DNA of 64,000 bases, taken from Paenibacillus abyssi. GTDB taxonomy: Bacteria; Bacillota; Bacilli; Paenibacillales; Paenibacillaceae. The DNA is taken from contig NZ_BMGR01000007.1 in assembly GCF_014640295.1 (NCBI RefSeq), positions 1 to 64,000 on the forward strand. The letters run 5' to 3'. A model generated the notes under the pieces. That model saw only the letters and a program-made list of their open reading frames with translations. It was not told the origin of the DNA and searched no databases. The translations under genes and the position numbers were made by a program. Positions 8,200-18,165 of this stretch are shown here, piece after piece (position 1 is the first letter of the stretch; each line of letters opens with the position of its first letter).

Positions 8200-9426
8200 T
8201 TGTCGAAACCAAAAGTATTTGAAAAACCGATCGGGGTCAAGGATTATTTGCCGCATGCCGTCACAAAGCTGCGCCATATTGAGCGTGAAGTGCTGGGGTG
8301 TATGCAGCGCTGGGGTTATGAGCAAATTATGACACCGACGATGGAATATTACGACACAGTGGGCGTAGCAAGCTCTACGTCCGATCAGAAGCTGTTCAAG
8401 CTGTTAAATAACCGCGGGACTACTCTCGTGCTGCGCTCGGATATGACGGCTCCAATTGCCCGGGTGGTGTCTTCGCTGCTGCAGGAGGCTCCGTTTCCGC
8501 TGCGCCTTTCCTATCATTCGAATGTGTTTCGGGCGATTGAAGAGGAAGCCGGGCGTGAGGCGGAATTTTTCCAAACCGGTGTGGAGCTGGTCGGAGATCC
8601 GACTGCTGAAGCCGATGCAGAGGTAGTGGCGCTGGCCATCGCTTCGCTCAAGGCAGCCGGTGTAGACCGTTTCAAGATCGCGATCGGCCATGTAGGTTTT
8701 CTTAATGGCTTATTCGAAGAGACGTTAAACGGCGATATCGAGACGCAGGAGGAGCTGAAGGCATGCTTGCTTGGCCGCGACTATGTCGGCTATCGTGAGC
8801 GGCTGCGCAAGCTGGAGCTGAGCGAGCCGCTGCTGCATGAGCTGGAAAGTATCCTTAGGCTGCGCGGCGGCAAGGAGATCTGCGAGCAGGCTCTTCATTT
8901 GAGCAGCAACCAGACAGCCCAGGCTTCGATCCGGCATTTGTGCGAGGTGTGGGAAGTACTTAAAGCGTACGGGGTATGTGAGGATGTGTTGATCGATCTG
9001 ACGATGATTGGCGATTTCTCCTATTACACGGGCATGACGTTCGAAGGTTATGCTGCGGACCTCGGTTTTCCGGTTGTCAGCGGCGGCCGTTACGATAATC
9101 TGCTGAAGCAGTTCGGACGTCCGGCTCCGGCTACGGGTTTCGCGCTGAAGACAACGCGTATTCTTGAGCTGGTCGGTGATGAAGCCGGAAATGAGCCGAA
9201 GCGTGTGTTAATCGGCTATGATGCGAACAGCCGTGAGGGAGCGCTCGCAGCCGCACAGCGTTACCGGGAACAGGGAGACAGCGTCGTAACGGAGAGGGTT
9301 GAAGACTGGTCTGATTGGGAGCCCGGAAAGAGCGGCGAGACATTGCCGGTTATTTATAAGGGAGCCGCTTATTCGGTCGTTATTCCGTTTAACAGCGGCA
9401 ATGCGAAGGGAGGTGCCTCCTCATGA
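8200..9426 (+). CDS. hisZ: ATP phosphoribosyltransferase regulatory subunit
   Basis: A catalytically inactive paralogue of histidyl-tRNA synthetase that forms the hetero-octameric ATP-PRTase with the short form of HisG. Class II synthetase-like segments are visible, such as [26 protein letters not shown], and the motif-3-like [19 protein letters not shown] 8200 (SKPKVFEKP) with GGTG upstream is the chosen start, giving about 408 residues; GTG 8191 is possible. It overlaps hisG by the ATGA stop-start. Its presence explains why HisG is short. Confidence 0.9.
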   Translation: MSKPKVFEKPIGVKDYLPHAVTKLRHIEREVLGCMQRWGYEQIMTPTMEYYDTVGVASSTSDQKLFKLLNNRGTTLVLRSDMTAPIARVVSSLLQEAPFPLRLSYHSNVFRAIEEEAGREAEFFQTGVELVGDPTAEADAEVVALAIASLKAAGVDRFKIAIGHVGFLNGLFEETLNGDIETQEELKACLLGRDYVGYRERLRKLELSEPLLHELESILRLRGGKEICEQALHLSSNQTAQASIRHLCEVWEVLKAYGVCEDVLIDLTMIGDFSYYTGMTFEGYAADLGFPVVSGGRYDNLLKQFGRPAPATGFALKTTRILELVGDEAGNEPKRVLIGYDANSREGALAAAQRYREQGDSVVTERVEDWSDWEPGKSGETLPVIYKGAAYSVVIPFNSGNAKGGASS

Positions 9427-10067
9427 ACGGTCAGCGCAGCGATACGTTAAAGGTGGCTATGCCAAAGGGGCGGATTTACAAGCAGGCTTCGAAGCTGTTT
9501 CGTGAGGCGGGTCTGCCGATTCCGAGCGATTTCGATGATACGCGCAAGCTGATTATCGAAGTGCCGGAAGCAAGGATGGAGTTCATCATGGCCAAACCGG
9601 TTGATGTGCCTACTTATGTGGAATATGGGGTGGCGGATATCGGGATTGTCGGCAAGGATGTGCTGATGGAAGAGAACAAGGACGTCTATGAGCTGCTTGA
9701 TCTGGGTATTGCCAAATGCCGGATGTCCGTGATCGGTCTGCCGGATTGGAAGCCGGCCATTCATCCGCGCGTGGCGACGAAGTATCCGAATGTGGCATCG
9801 CAATATTTCCGTGAGCAGGGGCAGCAGGTAGAAGTCATTAAGCTGAACGGCTCGATCGAGCTGGCGCCGTTAATCGGGCTTGCCGACCGTATCGTCGATA
9901 TGGTGGAAACCGGGCAGACACTGCGGGAGAACGGGCTCGTCGAGATGGAGACGATCTTCGGCATCACAAGCCGGCTGATTGCCAACCGTGTGAGCTACCG
10001 GATGAAGAACGATGAGATTCAAAGCTTATGCGACCGGCTGCAGGCAGCGATTGCTGCGAAGGCATGA
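9423..10067 (+). CDS. hisG: ATP phosphoribosyltransferase, short form
   Basis: A 214-residue catalytic subunit for the first step of histidine synthesis, PRPP plus ATP to phosphoribosyl-ATP. AMPKGRIY and the signature ending in the [13 protein letters not shown] loop (PRPP-binding) are visible. The C-terminal regulatory domain of the long form is absent, as expected when HisZ is present. The start overlaps hisZ by 4 nt. Confidence 0.94.
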   Translation: MNGQRSDTLKVAMPKGRIYKQASKLFREAGLPIPSDFDDTRKLIIEVPEARMEFIMAKPVDVPTYVEYGVADIGIVGKDVLMEENKDVYELLDLGIAKCRMSVIGLPDWKPAIHPRVATKYPNVASQYFREQGQQVEVIKLNGSIELAPLIGLADRIVDMVETGQTLRENGLVEMETIFGITSRLIANRVSYRMKNDEIQSLCDRLQAAIAAKA

Positions 10068-10196
10068 GGCGCATGGGTTGGAGATAGATGCATCAGCGCA
10101 GAAAGTGAACAATGTGCAGCTGGACGGCGGCGCGAAGGCTGAACAGCCCAAGCGGAATCGTCAGCGGTGCACGTGGAGTGAAAGGAGAGAAGAAGC

Positions 10197-11486
10197 ATGC
10201 GTATCATTCCTGCAGAGGAGTTCAAGCTGAGCCGTGAGGTGGAGTATGGCACACCGGAGCAGAATGAAGCGGTCCGGGAGATCGTGGGAGCGATCCGGAC
10301 TGAAGGCGACGCGGCGCTGCTGCGGTATACCGAGCAGCATGACCGCGTGAAGCTGGATGCGGCGTCACTTCGTGTGACGCAGCAGGAGATTGAGGCGGCG
10401 TATGAGCATGTGGACGCCGCTTTTCTCACGGCGATTCGCGAAGCGGCCGTGAATATTCGTGTTTTCCACGAGAAGCAAAAGCGCAGCTCGTGGATGGATC
10501 TGCAGCCGGACGGGACGCTGCTCGGGCAGATCATCCGCCCGCTGAAGCGGGTGGGCGTCTATGTGCCCGGCGGTAAGGCAGCGTATCCTTCGTCCGTGCT
10601 GATGAACGTGATTCCGGCCCAGGTAGCCGGCGTGCCGGAGATCGTGATGGTCACCCCGCCGGCAACCGGCGGACAGGAAGGGATCAACCCGTACATCCTG
10701 GTCGCTGCAGCGGAAGCCGGGGTGAAGGAAATGTACCGCGTCGGCGGTGCTCAAGCGATCGCGGCGCTTGCTTACGGCACGGTGTCGATTCCGCCGGTCG
10801 ACAAAATTTGCGGACCCGGCAATATCTACGTTGCTCTGGCCAAACGCGCCGTCTTTGGCGTGGTCGATATCGACAGCATTGCCGGTCCAAGCGAAATCGC
10901 GGTGCTTGCCGATGACAGCGCCGATCCGGCCTATGTGGCTGCCGACCTGCTCTCGCAGGCAGAGCATGATGAGATGGCCTCGGCGATCCTAGTGACACCG
11001 TCGCGCAGGCTTGCTGAGGCGGTAGCGGCAGAAGTGGAGTCACAGCTGGCAGTACTGCCGCGCGAGCAGATTGCACGCCAGTCGATCGACAGCTATGGCG
11101 CAGTCCTGCTTGTGAAGTCCTTGGAAGAGGGCATCGACATCATTAACCGGCTTGCGCCGGAGCATCTTGAAGTGATGACCGAGGAACCGATGCAGCTGCT
11201 TGGCAGGATTGAAAATGCCGGCGCGATTTTCCTCGGGGCATACAGCTCGGAGCCGGTAGGTGATTATTTTGCCGGACCGAACCACATCATCCCGACGAAC
11301 GGAACCGCGAGATTCTCCTCGCCGGTTAATGTGGATGACTTTATAAAAAAATCAAGTCTCATTCACTATAGTAAAGAAGCGCTGCTGAAGAACGGAGAGC
11401 ACATCATTACGCTGGCCCGCCACGAAGGACTGGAAGGCCATGCAAGGGCGATCGAAATCCGGCTCGAGAAGGAACGCGGCAATTAA
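10197..11486 (+). CDS. hisD: Histidinol dehydrogenase
   Basis: A 429-residue zinc enzyme catalysing the two last oxidations, histidinol to histidine. [19 protein letters not shown] and the long signature around [16 protein letters not shown] and [13 protein letters not shown] are typical. The ATG follows GGAGAGAAG. The 129 bp between hisG and hisD has no gene I can support; it is unusually long for this tight operon. Confidence 0.94.
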   Translation: MRIIPAEEFKLSREVEYGTPEQNEAVREIVGAIRTEGDAALLRYTEQHDRVKLDAASLRVTQQEIEAAYEHVDAAFLTAIREAAVNIRVFHEKQKRSSWMDLQPDGTLLGQIIRPLKRVGVYVPGGKAAYPSSVLMNVIPAQVAGVPEIVMVTPPATGGQEGINPYILVAAAEAGVKEMYRVGGAQAIAALAYGTVSIPPVDKICGPGNIYVALAKRAVFGVVDIDSIAGPSEIAVLADDSADPAYVAADLLSQAEHDEMASAILVTPSRRLAEAVAAEVESQLAVLPREQIARQSIDSYGAVLLVKSLEEGIDIINRLAPEHLEVMTEEPMQLLGRIENAGAIFLGAYSSEPVGDYFAGPNHIIPTNGTARFSSPVNVDDFIKKSSLIHYSKEALLKNGEHIITLARHEGLEGHARAIEIRLEKERGN

Positions 11487-11523
11487 CGATCCAATAAATA
11501 TTGATTAAGAGAGAAGGGTTACG

Positions 11524-12123
11524 ATGACAGAGAGCGTCAAGCGTGCGGCCGAGGTGGCTCGCAAAACGAACGAAACGGACATCAAGCTGGCATTTGCCGT
11601 GGACGGCACGGGTTCGGCTCAGATTGAGACGGATGTACCTTTTCTGAACCATATGCTGGATTTGTTCACAAAGCACGGCCAATTCGATCTGCAGGTCGAA
11701 GCGCGCGGCGATGTTGACATTGACGACCACCATACGGTAGAGGACATCGGCATTTGCTTAGGACAGACATTGCGTGAAGCGCTCGGCGACAAACGTGGCA
11801 TTAAACGGTATGCAAGCGTGTTTGTACCGATGGATGAGGCGTTGGCGCAGGTTGTGATCGATGTCAGCAACCGGCCGCATTTCGAGTATCGTGCGGAGTA
11901 TCCTTCCCAGCAAGTGGGCAGCTTCTCTACGGAGCTGGTTCATGAATTTCTGTGGAAGCTGGCGCTGGAAGCGCGGATTACGCTGCATGTGATCGTTCAT
12001 TACGGACAAAATACACACCACATGATTGAAGCGGTATTTAAGGCGCTCGGGCGTGCGCTGGATGAAGCGACGTCAATCGATCCAAGAGTACAAGGAGTCC
12101 CGTCCACGAAGGGAGTGCTGTAG
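11524..12123 (+). CDS. hisB: Imidazoleglycerol-phosphate dehydratase
   Basis: A 199-residue manganese enzyme for the sixth step of the pathway. The two metal-binding histidine motifs are visible: HHTVEDIGICLGQ near residue 69 and its repeat-like counterpart HHMIEAVFKALGRAL near residue 166. This is the stand-alone form without the phosphatase domain; the phosphatase is supplied by hisJ. RBS AGAGAAGGG before the ATG. Confidence 0.94.
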   Translation: MTESVKRAAEVARKTNETDIKLAFAVDGTGSAQIETDVPFLNHMLDLFTKHGQFDLQVEARGDVDIDDHHTVEDIGICLGQTLREALGDKRGIKRYASVFVPMDEALAQVVIDVSNRPHFEYRAEYPSQQVGSFSTELVHEFLWKLALEARITLHVIVHYGQNTHHMIEAVFKALGRALDEATSIDPRVQGVPSTKGVL

Positions 12124-12124
12124 G

Positions 12125-12757
12125 ATGATCGCGATCATCGATTACGGCATGGGCAATCTGCACAGTGTGAGCAAAGCGGTTGAGCGGCTCGGCTATGAAA
12201 CGCTTGTGACCGCCGATCCGAAAGAAATTTTGGAAGCGGAGGGTGCGATTCTTCCGGGCGTAGGCGCATTCGGCGATGCGATGCAAAATTTGCATAATAC
12301 GGGGCTGGATGAAGTAACCAAATTCTATGCCCAGTCAGGCAAGCCGCTGCTGGGCATCTGTTTGGGCATGCAGCTGCTGTTCAGCACAAGCGAGGAGCAT
12401 GGCCTGAGCGAGGGGCTAAACCTGCTGCCGGGCAGCGTTGAACGCTTCCAAGGCAGCTATAAGGTGCCCCACATGGGCTGGAACCGCCTGACTTTTCATC
12501 AAGACAGCCCGTTGTTCAAAGGCTTGGAGCAGGGACATGTGTATTTCGTTCACTCCTACCATGCCAAGCCTGAGCGCGCGGAGGACCTGCTGGCGACGAC
12601 CGATTATCATCAGCAGGTGACTGCGATTGTCGGCCGCGGCAATGTGTACGGCATGCAGTTTCACCCGGAGAAAAGCGGCGATCTGGGGATGCAGCTTCTC
12701 GATAATTTCCTTGCTATGACCGGAAGCAGCCGGCTGGCGGGAACGGTAACCGAATAA
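12125..12757 (+). CDS. hisH: Imidazole glycerol phosphate synthase, glutamine amidotransferase subunit
   Basis: A 210-residue class I glutaminase that feeds ammonia to HisF. The nucleophile motif LGICLGMQLLF and the late HPEKS motif of the Cys-His-Glu triad are visible. The start at 12125 (MIAIIDYGMGN) lies one base after the hisB stop and gives the usual length; the frame is open further upstream inside hisB. Confidence 0.93.
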   Translation: MIAIIDYGMGNLHSVSKAVERLGYETLVTADPKEILEAEGAILPGVGAFGDAMQNLHNTGLDEVTKFYAQSGKPLLGICLGMQLLFSTSEEHGLSEGLNLLPGSVERFQGSYKVPHMGWNRLTFHQDSPLFKGLEQGHVYFVHSYHAKPERAEDLLATTDYHQQVTAIVGRGNVYGMQFHPEKSGDLGMQLLDNFLAMTGSSRLAGTVTE

Positions 12758-12811
12758 TGAAACATAAGTAAGGGTTTTGCAGCGCAAAGCCATTTTGAGG
12801 AGGAGCAGCCA

Positions 12812-13570
12812 ATGCTGGCTAAACGGATTATTCCTTGTCTGGATGTCAAGGATGGACGTGTTGTCAAAGGCGTTAATTTCGTCAATCTGCGCGACGCCGG
12901 CGATCCGGTCGAGCTTGCGGCCACGTATGACAAAGAAGGTGCCGACGAGCTTGTTTTTCTCGATATTTCCGCTTCCCATGAAGGGCGTGCAACGATGGTC
13001 GACGTCGTGCAGCGGACAGCTGGCGAGATTACGATTCCATTCACCGTAGGTGGTGGCATCGCGCATGTCGATGACATGAAAAGACTGCTGCGCGCAGGCG
13101 CGGACAAAATCGGAATTAACACAGCGGCAGTGAAAAATCCCTTGCTGGTATCGGAAGGGGCGCGAAAGTTCGGCTCGCAGTGCATTGTTGTGGCAATCGA
13201 CGCGAAATTCAATCCGGCCTGGGGAGAATGGGAAGTGTATACGCATGGCGGCCGCAACGGCACCGGCATGCGCGCGCTCGAGTGGGTGAAGGAAGTGGAG
13301 CGGCTTGGAGCGGGAGAAATTTTGCTGACAAGCATGGATGCGGACGGAACAAAGGACGGCTTTGATGTGAAGCTGACGCGGGCGGTATCCGATCTGGTAG
13401 GCATTCCAGTCATTGCGTCCGGTGGTGCAGGCAAGGTGGAGCATTTTCATGAGGTATTTGATGCGGGCCATGCGGATGCAGGGCTTGCGGCAACGATTTT
13501 TCATTATAAAGAAATGACCATCGGCGAGGTTAAGGATGATCTCAGAGAGAAAGGAGTGGAAGTGCGATGA
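12812..13570 (+). CDS. hisF: Imidazole glycerol phosphate synthase, cyclase subunit
   Basis: A 252-residue TIM barrel that forms imidazole glycerol phosphate and AICAR with His[21 protein letters not shown] and the Dxxxx[16 protein letters not shown] segment are diagnostic of HisF rather than HisA. It follows hisH directly, where hisA normally sits between them; the 54-bp gap has no hisA remnant. GAGGAGGAG precedes the ATG. Confidence 0.94.
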   Translation: MLAKRIIPCLDVKDGRVVKGVNFVNLRDAGDPVELAATYDKEGADELVFLDISASHEGRATMVDVVQRTAGEITIPFTVGGGIAHVDDMKRLLRAGADKIGINTAAVKNPLLVSEGARKFGSQCIVVAIDAKFNPAWGEWEVYTHGGRNGTGMRALEWVKEVERLGAGEILLTSMDADGTKDGFDVKLTRAVSDLVGIPVIASGGAGKVEHFHEVFDAGHADAGLAATIFHYKEMTIGEVKDDLREKGVEVR

Positions 13571-14232
13571 GCGAATGGAAGAATGAGATAAAGTGGAATG
13601 CGGACGGCCTCGTACCGGCGATCATTCAGGATGCGGTAAGCAAGGAAGTACTGATGATGGCGTATATGAACGAGGAGTCGTTGAACAAGTCGATCGAGAG
13701 CGGTGAAACCTGGTTCTGGAGCCGGTCGCGCGGTGAGCTGTGGCACAAAGGCGCGACTTCAGGCCATGTACAAAAGATCCGTTCCATGCGTTACGACTGT
13801 GATGGGGATACGCTGCTGGTGCGGGTTGATCAAGAGGGCTCCGCATGTCATACCGGAAGATACAGCTGCTTCTTTAACCAGATTGCAGTTCCCGGGGCAA
13901 ATGACGATCCGAGAGAAGCAAAAGAGCGGTTTGCGATGCTGAATCAGCTGGAGGCCACGATCTCGCAGAGATATGCGGAACGTCCTGACGGCGCGTATAC
14001 GACCTATCTGTTCGAGAAGGGTGTCGACAAAATTTTGAAAAAGGTCGGCGAGGAAGCGGCCGAGGTTATCATCGCTGCGAAGAACAAGGATAATGACGAG
14101 CTGCGAAGCGAAGTCAGCGATTTGATCTTCCATCTCATGGTACTGCTTCGCGAACGGGGACTGCCGCTGGATGAAGTGATGCGGGAGCTGGGCTTGCGAC
14201 ACAATAAACCGACAACGAACAAAATGCGATAG
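13567..14232 (+). CDS. hisI: Bifunctional phosphoribosyl-AMP cyclohydrolase/phosphoribosyl-ATP pyrophosphatase
   Basis: A 221-residue fusion (HisIE). Residues 1-110 are the cyclohydrolase with the metal ligands of [14 protein letters not shown] and the cysteines of [12 protein letters not shown]. Residues about 120-221 are the MazG-like pyrophosphohydrolase with [15 protein letters not shown]. It overlaps hisF by the ATGA junction and performs the second and third steps of the pathway. Confidence 0.94.
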   Translation: MSEWKNEIKWNADGLVPAIIQDAVSKEVLMMAYMNEESLNKSIESGETWFWSRSRGELWHKGATSGHVQKIRSMRYDCDGDTLLVRVDQEGSACHTGRYSCFFNQIAVPGANDDPREAKERFAMLNQLEATISQRYAERPDGAYTTYLFEKGVDKILKKVGEEAAEVIIAAKNKDNDELRSEVSDLIFHLMVLLRERGLPLDEVMRELGLRHNKPTTNKMR

Positions 14233-14250
14233 AAAGGCCGGTGCTGGGTC

Positions 14251-15057
14251 ATGTTTATCGATTACCATACGCATCATGCACGCTGCGGCCATGCGGTCGG
14301 CTCGTTGGAGGAATACGTGAAGCGGGGGATCGAGATCGGCTTGGATCAAATCGGGCTGTCCGACCATATTCCGCTGCTGCACGTCGATCCGGCGACTTAT
14401 TATCCGGAGATGGCGATGCCGATGGAAGAGCTTCCGCGCTATGTGGAGGAATGCTTCGAGCTGCAGGGGAAATACAAGAGCCAGATCGACGTCCGCGTCG
14501 GCTTGGAGGCCGATTATATCGAAGGCTGGGAGGAACAGATCGAACGCATCATCAAGGCTTATCCTTGGGATTACGTGATCGGCTCCGTACATTTTCTCGG
14601 CGAATGGGATGTAACGGATTTCCGCCAAACCCACGGCTGGGAAGGACGGGACAAGCTGGAGGTGTACGAGCGTTATTATGACGCGGTGCAGAAGGCGGCG
14701 GCTTCCGGCTTGTATGACTATATCGGCCATATTGATGTGATCAAACGCTTCGGTTTCAAACCGGAAGAAGATGTGACTGCGCTGGAAAATGCGGCGCTCG
14801 AGGCTGTCAAACGCCATGATCTGGCGATTGAGTTGAATGCCTCAGGCCTGCGGATGCCTGCAAAGGAGATGTTTCCGGGCAGAAGGATGCTTGAATATGC
14901 GCGGGATATCGGGCTTCCGTTAACTATTGGTTCAGATGCGCACCAGCCGGAGAGGCTTGGGCAATATTTGGATGAAGCGCGCGCACAGTTGAAAGAAATC
15001 GGATTCGGACAGCTGGCGACGTTTAAACAACGGAAGCGAATGATGGTCAATTTTTGA
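14251..15057 (+). CDS. hisJ: Histidinol-phosphatase (PHP family)
   Basis: A 268-residue PHP-fold phosphatase, the Gram-positive HolPase that is unrelated to the HAD-type one fused to HisB. Metal ligands are visible in DYHTHHARCGHA near the N-terminus, GLEADYI, GSVHFL, GHIDVIKRFG and the late GSDAHQPERLG. It lies 18 bp after hisI and completes the operon's phosphatase step. Confidence 0.9.
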   Translation: MFIDYHTHHARCGHAVGSLEEYVKRGIEIGLDQIGLSDHIPLLHVDPATYYPEMAMPMEELPRYVEECFELQGKYKSQIDVRVGLEADYIEGWEEQIERIIKAYPWDYVIGSVHFLGEWDVTDFRQTHGWEGRDKLEVYERYYDAVQKAAASGLYDYIGHIDVIKRFGFKPEEDVTALENAALEAVKRHDLAIELNASGLRMPAKEMFPGRRMLEYARDIGLPLTIGSDAHQPERLGQYLDEARAQLKEIGFGQLATFKQRKRMMVNF

Positions 15058-15081
15058 AAAATCGATAATTGCATGTATAAT
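15053..15081 (+). promoter_or_regulatory. SigA-type promoter of prs
   Basis: TTGAAA (15053-15058), a 17-bp spacer and a perfect TATAAT (15076-15081), about 60 nt before the prs start. It overlaps the end of hisJ, so prs can be made independently of the his operon. Confidence 0.75.
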
Positions 15082-15144
15082 AATAGATGTCGAAACAAAC
15101 TACGGCTAGAATCAGGTAATGGTTCAAACGCTCAGGAGGGTATC

Positions 15145-16095
15145 ATGTTTAGCGACAAGTTGCGTATTTTTTCAGGTTCCTCAAATCCGATGTTGGCGGA
15201 GAGGATCAGTGCGGAGCTCGGACTTACGCTCGGAAAAATCAATATCTCACGTTTTAAGAGCGGAGAGATCTACGTCCATTATGAAGAGACGATTCGGAAT
15301 TGTGATGTATTTATCGTACAATCGCTGTCCCATCCTATTAACGAACATCTTGTCGAATTGATGGTCATGATCGATGCTGCCAAGCGTGCTTCTGCCCGTA
15401 CGGTGAACATCCTCATGCCATATTACGGTTATGCGCGGCAAGAGCGCAAAGCGGCACCGCGTGAACCGATTTCCGCTAAAATGGTAGCGGACGTTCTGAC
15501 AACAGTCGGTGCACACCGGGTCATCACCATTGACCTTCATGCTCCAGCGATCCAGGGCTTCTTCAACATTCCGGTGGATCACTTGACCGCTCTGGATTTG
15601 ATCAGCGATTATTTGAAAGCTAAGGATATCCAAAATCCGATTGTTGTCTCCCCGGATGCAGGACGTGCATCTACGGCTGAGAAGCTGGCAAATAATTTGG
15701 ATTCTCCATTTGCAATCATGATCAAAAAACGGCCGGCCCACAATGAGTCGGTAATTACGCATGTTATCGGTGATGTAGAAGGCGCGACTGCTATCATAAT
15801 CGAAGATTTGATTGATACGGGAACAACGATCGTCAATGTCGTGGAAAGCCTGAAAGAGCGTGGAGCAGCGGACATCTATGTATGTGCGACGCATCCTTTG
15901 TTCTCAGGCCCTGCACTGCAGCGTTTGGACCATCCACATATTAAAGAGGTTATTATTACGGATTCTATCGCTTTGCCGGAAAGCCATCCGGAACGATTCA
16001 AGGTGATTTCCGTTGCGCCAATGCTGGCGGAAGCCACCCGAATTATTATCGAAGGCGGCTCGATCAGCACATTGTTTAAGCATAAGGGAGTTTAA
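15145..16095 (+). CDS. prs: Ribose-phosphate pyrophosphokinase
   Basis: A 316-residue PRPP synthase, which makes PRPP from ribose 5-phosphate and ATP. Class I motifs are visible: RFKSGEIYV near the N-terminus, YYGYARQERKAAPREPISAK (flexible loop and PRPP region) and the PRPP-binding IIEDLIDTGTTI. The start at 15145 has AGGAGGG upstream and gives the normal length. Its place directly after the his operon is notable because HisG consumes PRPP; whether the genome has another prs cannot be seen. Confidence 0.92.
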   Translation: MFSDKLRIFSGSSNPMLAERISAELGLTLGKINISRFKSGEIYVHYEETIRNCDVFIVQSLSHPINEHLVELMVMIDAAKRASARTVNILMPYYGYARQERKAAPREPISAKMVADVLTTVGAHRVITIDLHAPAIQGFFNIPVDHLTALDLISDYLKAKDIQNPIVVSPDAGRASTAEKLANNLDSPFAIMIKKRPAHNESVITHVIGDVEGATAIIIEDLIDTGTTIVNVVESLKERGAADIYVCATHPLFSGPALQRLDHPHIKEVIITDSIALPESHPERFKVISVAPMLAEATRIIIEGGSISTLFKHKGV

Positions 16096-16105
16096 TTGCC
16101 ATGCC

Positions 16106-16139
16106 GCAAACAGCAAGCAGACATATGCTTGCTGTTTGC
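16106..16139 (+). terminator. Hairpin after prs
   Basis: GCAAACAGCAAGCA pairs perfectly with TGCTTGCTGTTTGC (14 bp, 6-nt loop), 11 nt after the prs stop. No U-tract follows, so it may be a processing or stabilising 3' end rather than a classical terminator. Confidence 0.6.
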
Positions 16140-16201
16140 CTTCGGAAGAGGCTGCCTGGGTTAATTGCCACATATCAGTTGTGTATTGAACGTCAGGGCT
16201 G

Positions 16202-16210
16202 TGGTATAAT
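16202..16210 (+). promoter_or_regulatory. Extended -10 promoter of the TPR gene
   Basis: TGGTATAAT (TGN plus perfect TATAAT at 16205-16210) about 38 nt before the GTG start. The -35 region is poor, as tolerated with an extended -10. Confidence 0.55.
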
Positions 16211-16247
16211 CGTACCAAAATCGATGTACGCAGGAGGTGCCTTGCAG

Positions 16248-17993
16248 GTGAAAGAGAAAAAGCAAGTGGCTGTGAGCAACCGAGCGAAAGTCATTCCCAT
16301 TCAACTTGATGCCACGTTCTTTTTCGAGAGAGCGGTCCGGTCTTTGGACCGATATCATTATGACAAGGCACTTAAATATTTCAGACGAGCGGTGGAATAT
16401 GAGCCTGATAATCCGGTAAACCATTGCAACATGGCGGGTATTTTATCGGAGATGGGCAATTATGAAGAATCCAACCGGATTCTCAGCGACGTTCTGGGCA
16501 AGCTTGATCCGACAATGACGGAATGTCATTTCTATATGGCCAATAATTATGCGAATATGGAGATGTATGAAGCGGCGGAGGATGCGCTGGTTCAATACCT
16601 GGAAGAAGATGCCGAGGGACAGTTCCTTGACGAAGCGGAAGAGATGATGGAGCTGCTCCATTATGAGCTGGAACGGCCGCCTAGGCAGGCCAATGTGAAA
16701 TCGCGCGAGGGCATGTATGAGCATGACCAGGCGAGGACTTTGCTCGAAGAGGGGAAATTTGTCGAGGCTGTACGCATCCTGGAGAAAATTGTTGAGGAGC
16801 AAGCTGATTTTCTTGCAGCACGGAACAATCTTGCTTTAGCCTATTATTACATGGGATTGTTTGATGAAGGCATGAAGACGATCGGCGATGTGCTGAAGCT
16901 TGAACCAGGTAACCTGCACGGACTTTGCAATTTGGCGATTTTCTATCAGCATGCCGGCAGGAAAGAAGACCTTGAACAACTGCTGGAGCTGCTGAACAAG
17001 ACCTATCCATTCCATCACGAGCATGTCTTCAAGCTCGCTACGACAATGGGGATTCTTGGGGAGCATGAAGCGGCGTACCGCCATTTTCAGCGTCTTCTCA
17101 AGGATGCGGTACTGCAGCAGGATCCATGTTTATATCATTATACAGCCGTAGCGGCAACGAATATCGGGAAATTGGACGAAGCGCAGCGGTTATGGCGGCA
17201 GGCGTGCAAGCTGGACCCGGACTCTGATATTCCAAAGTATTATTTGGATCAATTGGAGCGGGTCCGCAGCGGGTTTGAACCGGCGCCGACAAGTTATCAT
17301 TACCATCTTCCGTTCGAGGAACAGTTCAAGCTCTGGGAGAAATCATCCGGGGGACTGCCTGACCATCTCAAACGCGATCCGCTTGTGCGATCCTCCTTCT
17401 TCTGGGCGCTTAGGCATGGCGATCGCCAAACGAAGCTGCAGGTCATTCAGGCGCTGGGCTTGATTGCGGACAGTGAAGTAAAGGATGCGCTCAAGGATTT
17501 CCTGTTAGAGCCGGAGGAAGACGATTATCTGAAACGAATCGCAATATTTGTCCTGCGCACAATAGGTGTCCATGAATCGCTTCATGCGGTTCTCGAAGGC
17601 AAAGCTGCCGTCATTGATCCGAACCGTATGCCGTCCAGGCTCCCGGTCTGGGATGAGAAGTGGCAGGCCGTACTGGAAGCGGCGCTTTCCCGCATGAATA
17701 AGCATTATGACATGGTGCAGCAGTATGATCTGCTGACCTTGTGGGTGGAATATCTGTCGCGCGTCTATCCGGATGTGCCGAAGGTGAACAAGATAGAGCC
17801 CTGGGCCGCGGCGCTAGAGTATCTGACAGCCAAGATGCACCGGCGTGCGATCTCCTATCATGAAGTATCGCAGCGTTACGGAACATCGATCTCAACGGTC
17901 AGCAAATATGCGAAATGGATTGATGAAGCATGCGGCATTAAGGAAAAAATGAAATCAATCTTCCCTAAATTCGGAGAATTTCACCGAGAGTAA
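16248..17993 (+). CDS. Tetratricopeptide repeat protein (YvcD-like)
   Basis: About 581 residues. TPR units begin near residue 24 (FFFERAVRSLDRYHYDKALKYF) and run through residue 330, with the usual A/G/Y spacing. The last 70 residues hold a helix-turn-helix-like segment (YHEVSQRYGTSISTVSKYAKWI), so DNA or protein binding is possible. GTG 16248 is chosen with GGAGG 10 nt upstream; TTG 16242 is close. It occupies the place of yvcD between the his operon and trxB in Bacillus. Function unknown. Confidence 0.8.
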   Translation: MKEKKQVAVSNRAKVIPIQLDATFFFERAVRSLDRYHYDKALKYFRRAVEYEPDNPVNHCNMAGILSEMGNYEESNRILSDVLGKLDPTMTECHFYMANNYANMEMYEAAEDALVQYLEEDAEGQFLDEAEEMMELLHYELERPPRQANVKSREGMYEHDQARTLLEEGKFVEAVRILEKIVEEQADFLAARNNLALAYYYMGLFDEGMKTIGDVLKLEPGNLHGLCNLAIFYQHAGRKEDLEQLLELLNKTYPFHHEHVFKLATTMGILGEHEAAYRHFQRLLKDAVLQQDPCLYHYTAVAATNIGKLDEAQRLWRQACKLDPDSDIPKYYLDQLERVRSGFEPAPTSYHYHLPFEEQFKLWEKSSGGLPDHLKRDPLVRSSFFWALRHGDRQTKLQVIQALGLIADSEVKDALKDFLLEPEEDDYLKRIAIFVLRTIGVHESLHAVLEGKAAVIDPNRMPSRLPVWDEKWQAVLEAALSRMNKHYDMVQQYDLLTLWVEYLSRVYPDVPKVNKIEPWAAALEYLTAKMHRRAISYHEVSQRYGTSISTVSKYAKWIDEACGIKEKMKSIFPKFGEFHRE

Positions 17994-18165
17994 TAAGCCG
18001 CAATGCGCCAAGAAACGATTGTCCATTCCAATATAAAGGATAGGGGTAATGATCGATTTAGAGGTGCGGGGTATCCGCCGGTTATCGATGAACCTGTTAT
18101 TCTAATAAAAGGATGGCGAAGGCCGTTAATGGCTGGGAAGCCTATAAAGCGAGGAGGTTGTTGAA

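Noticed and set aside
14241-14681. Plus-strand frame overlapping hisJ
   Set aside because: Arg/Gly-rich shadow of hisJ in another frame; hisJ has the PHP metal motifs.
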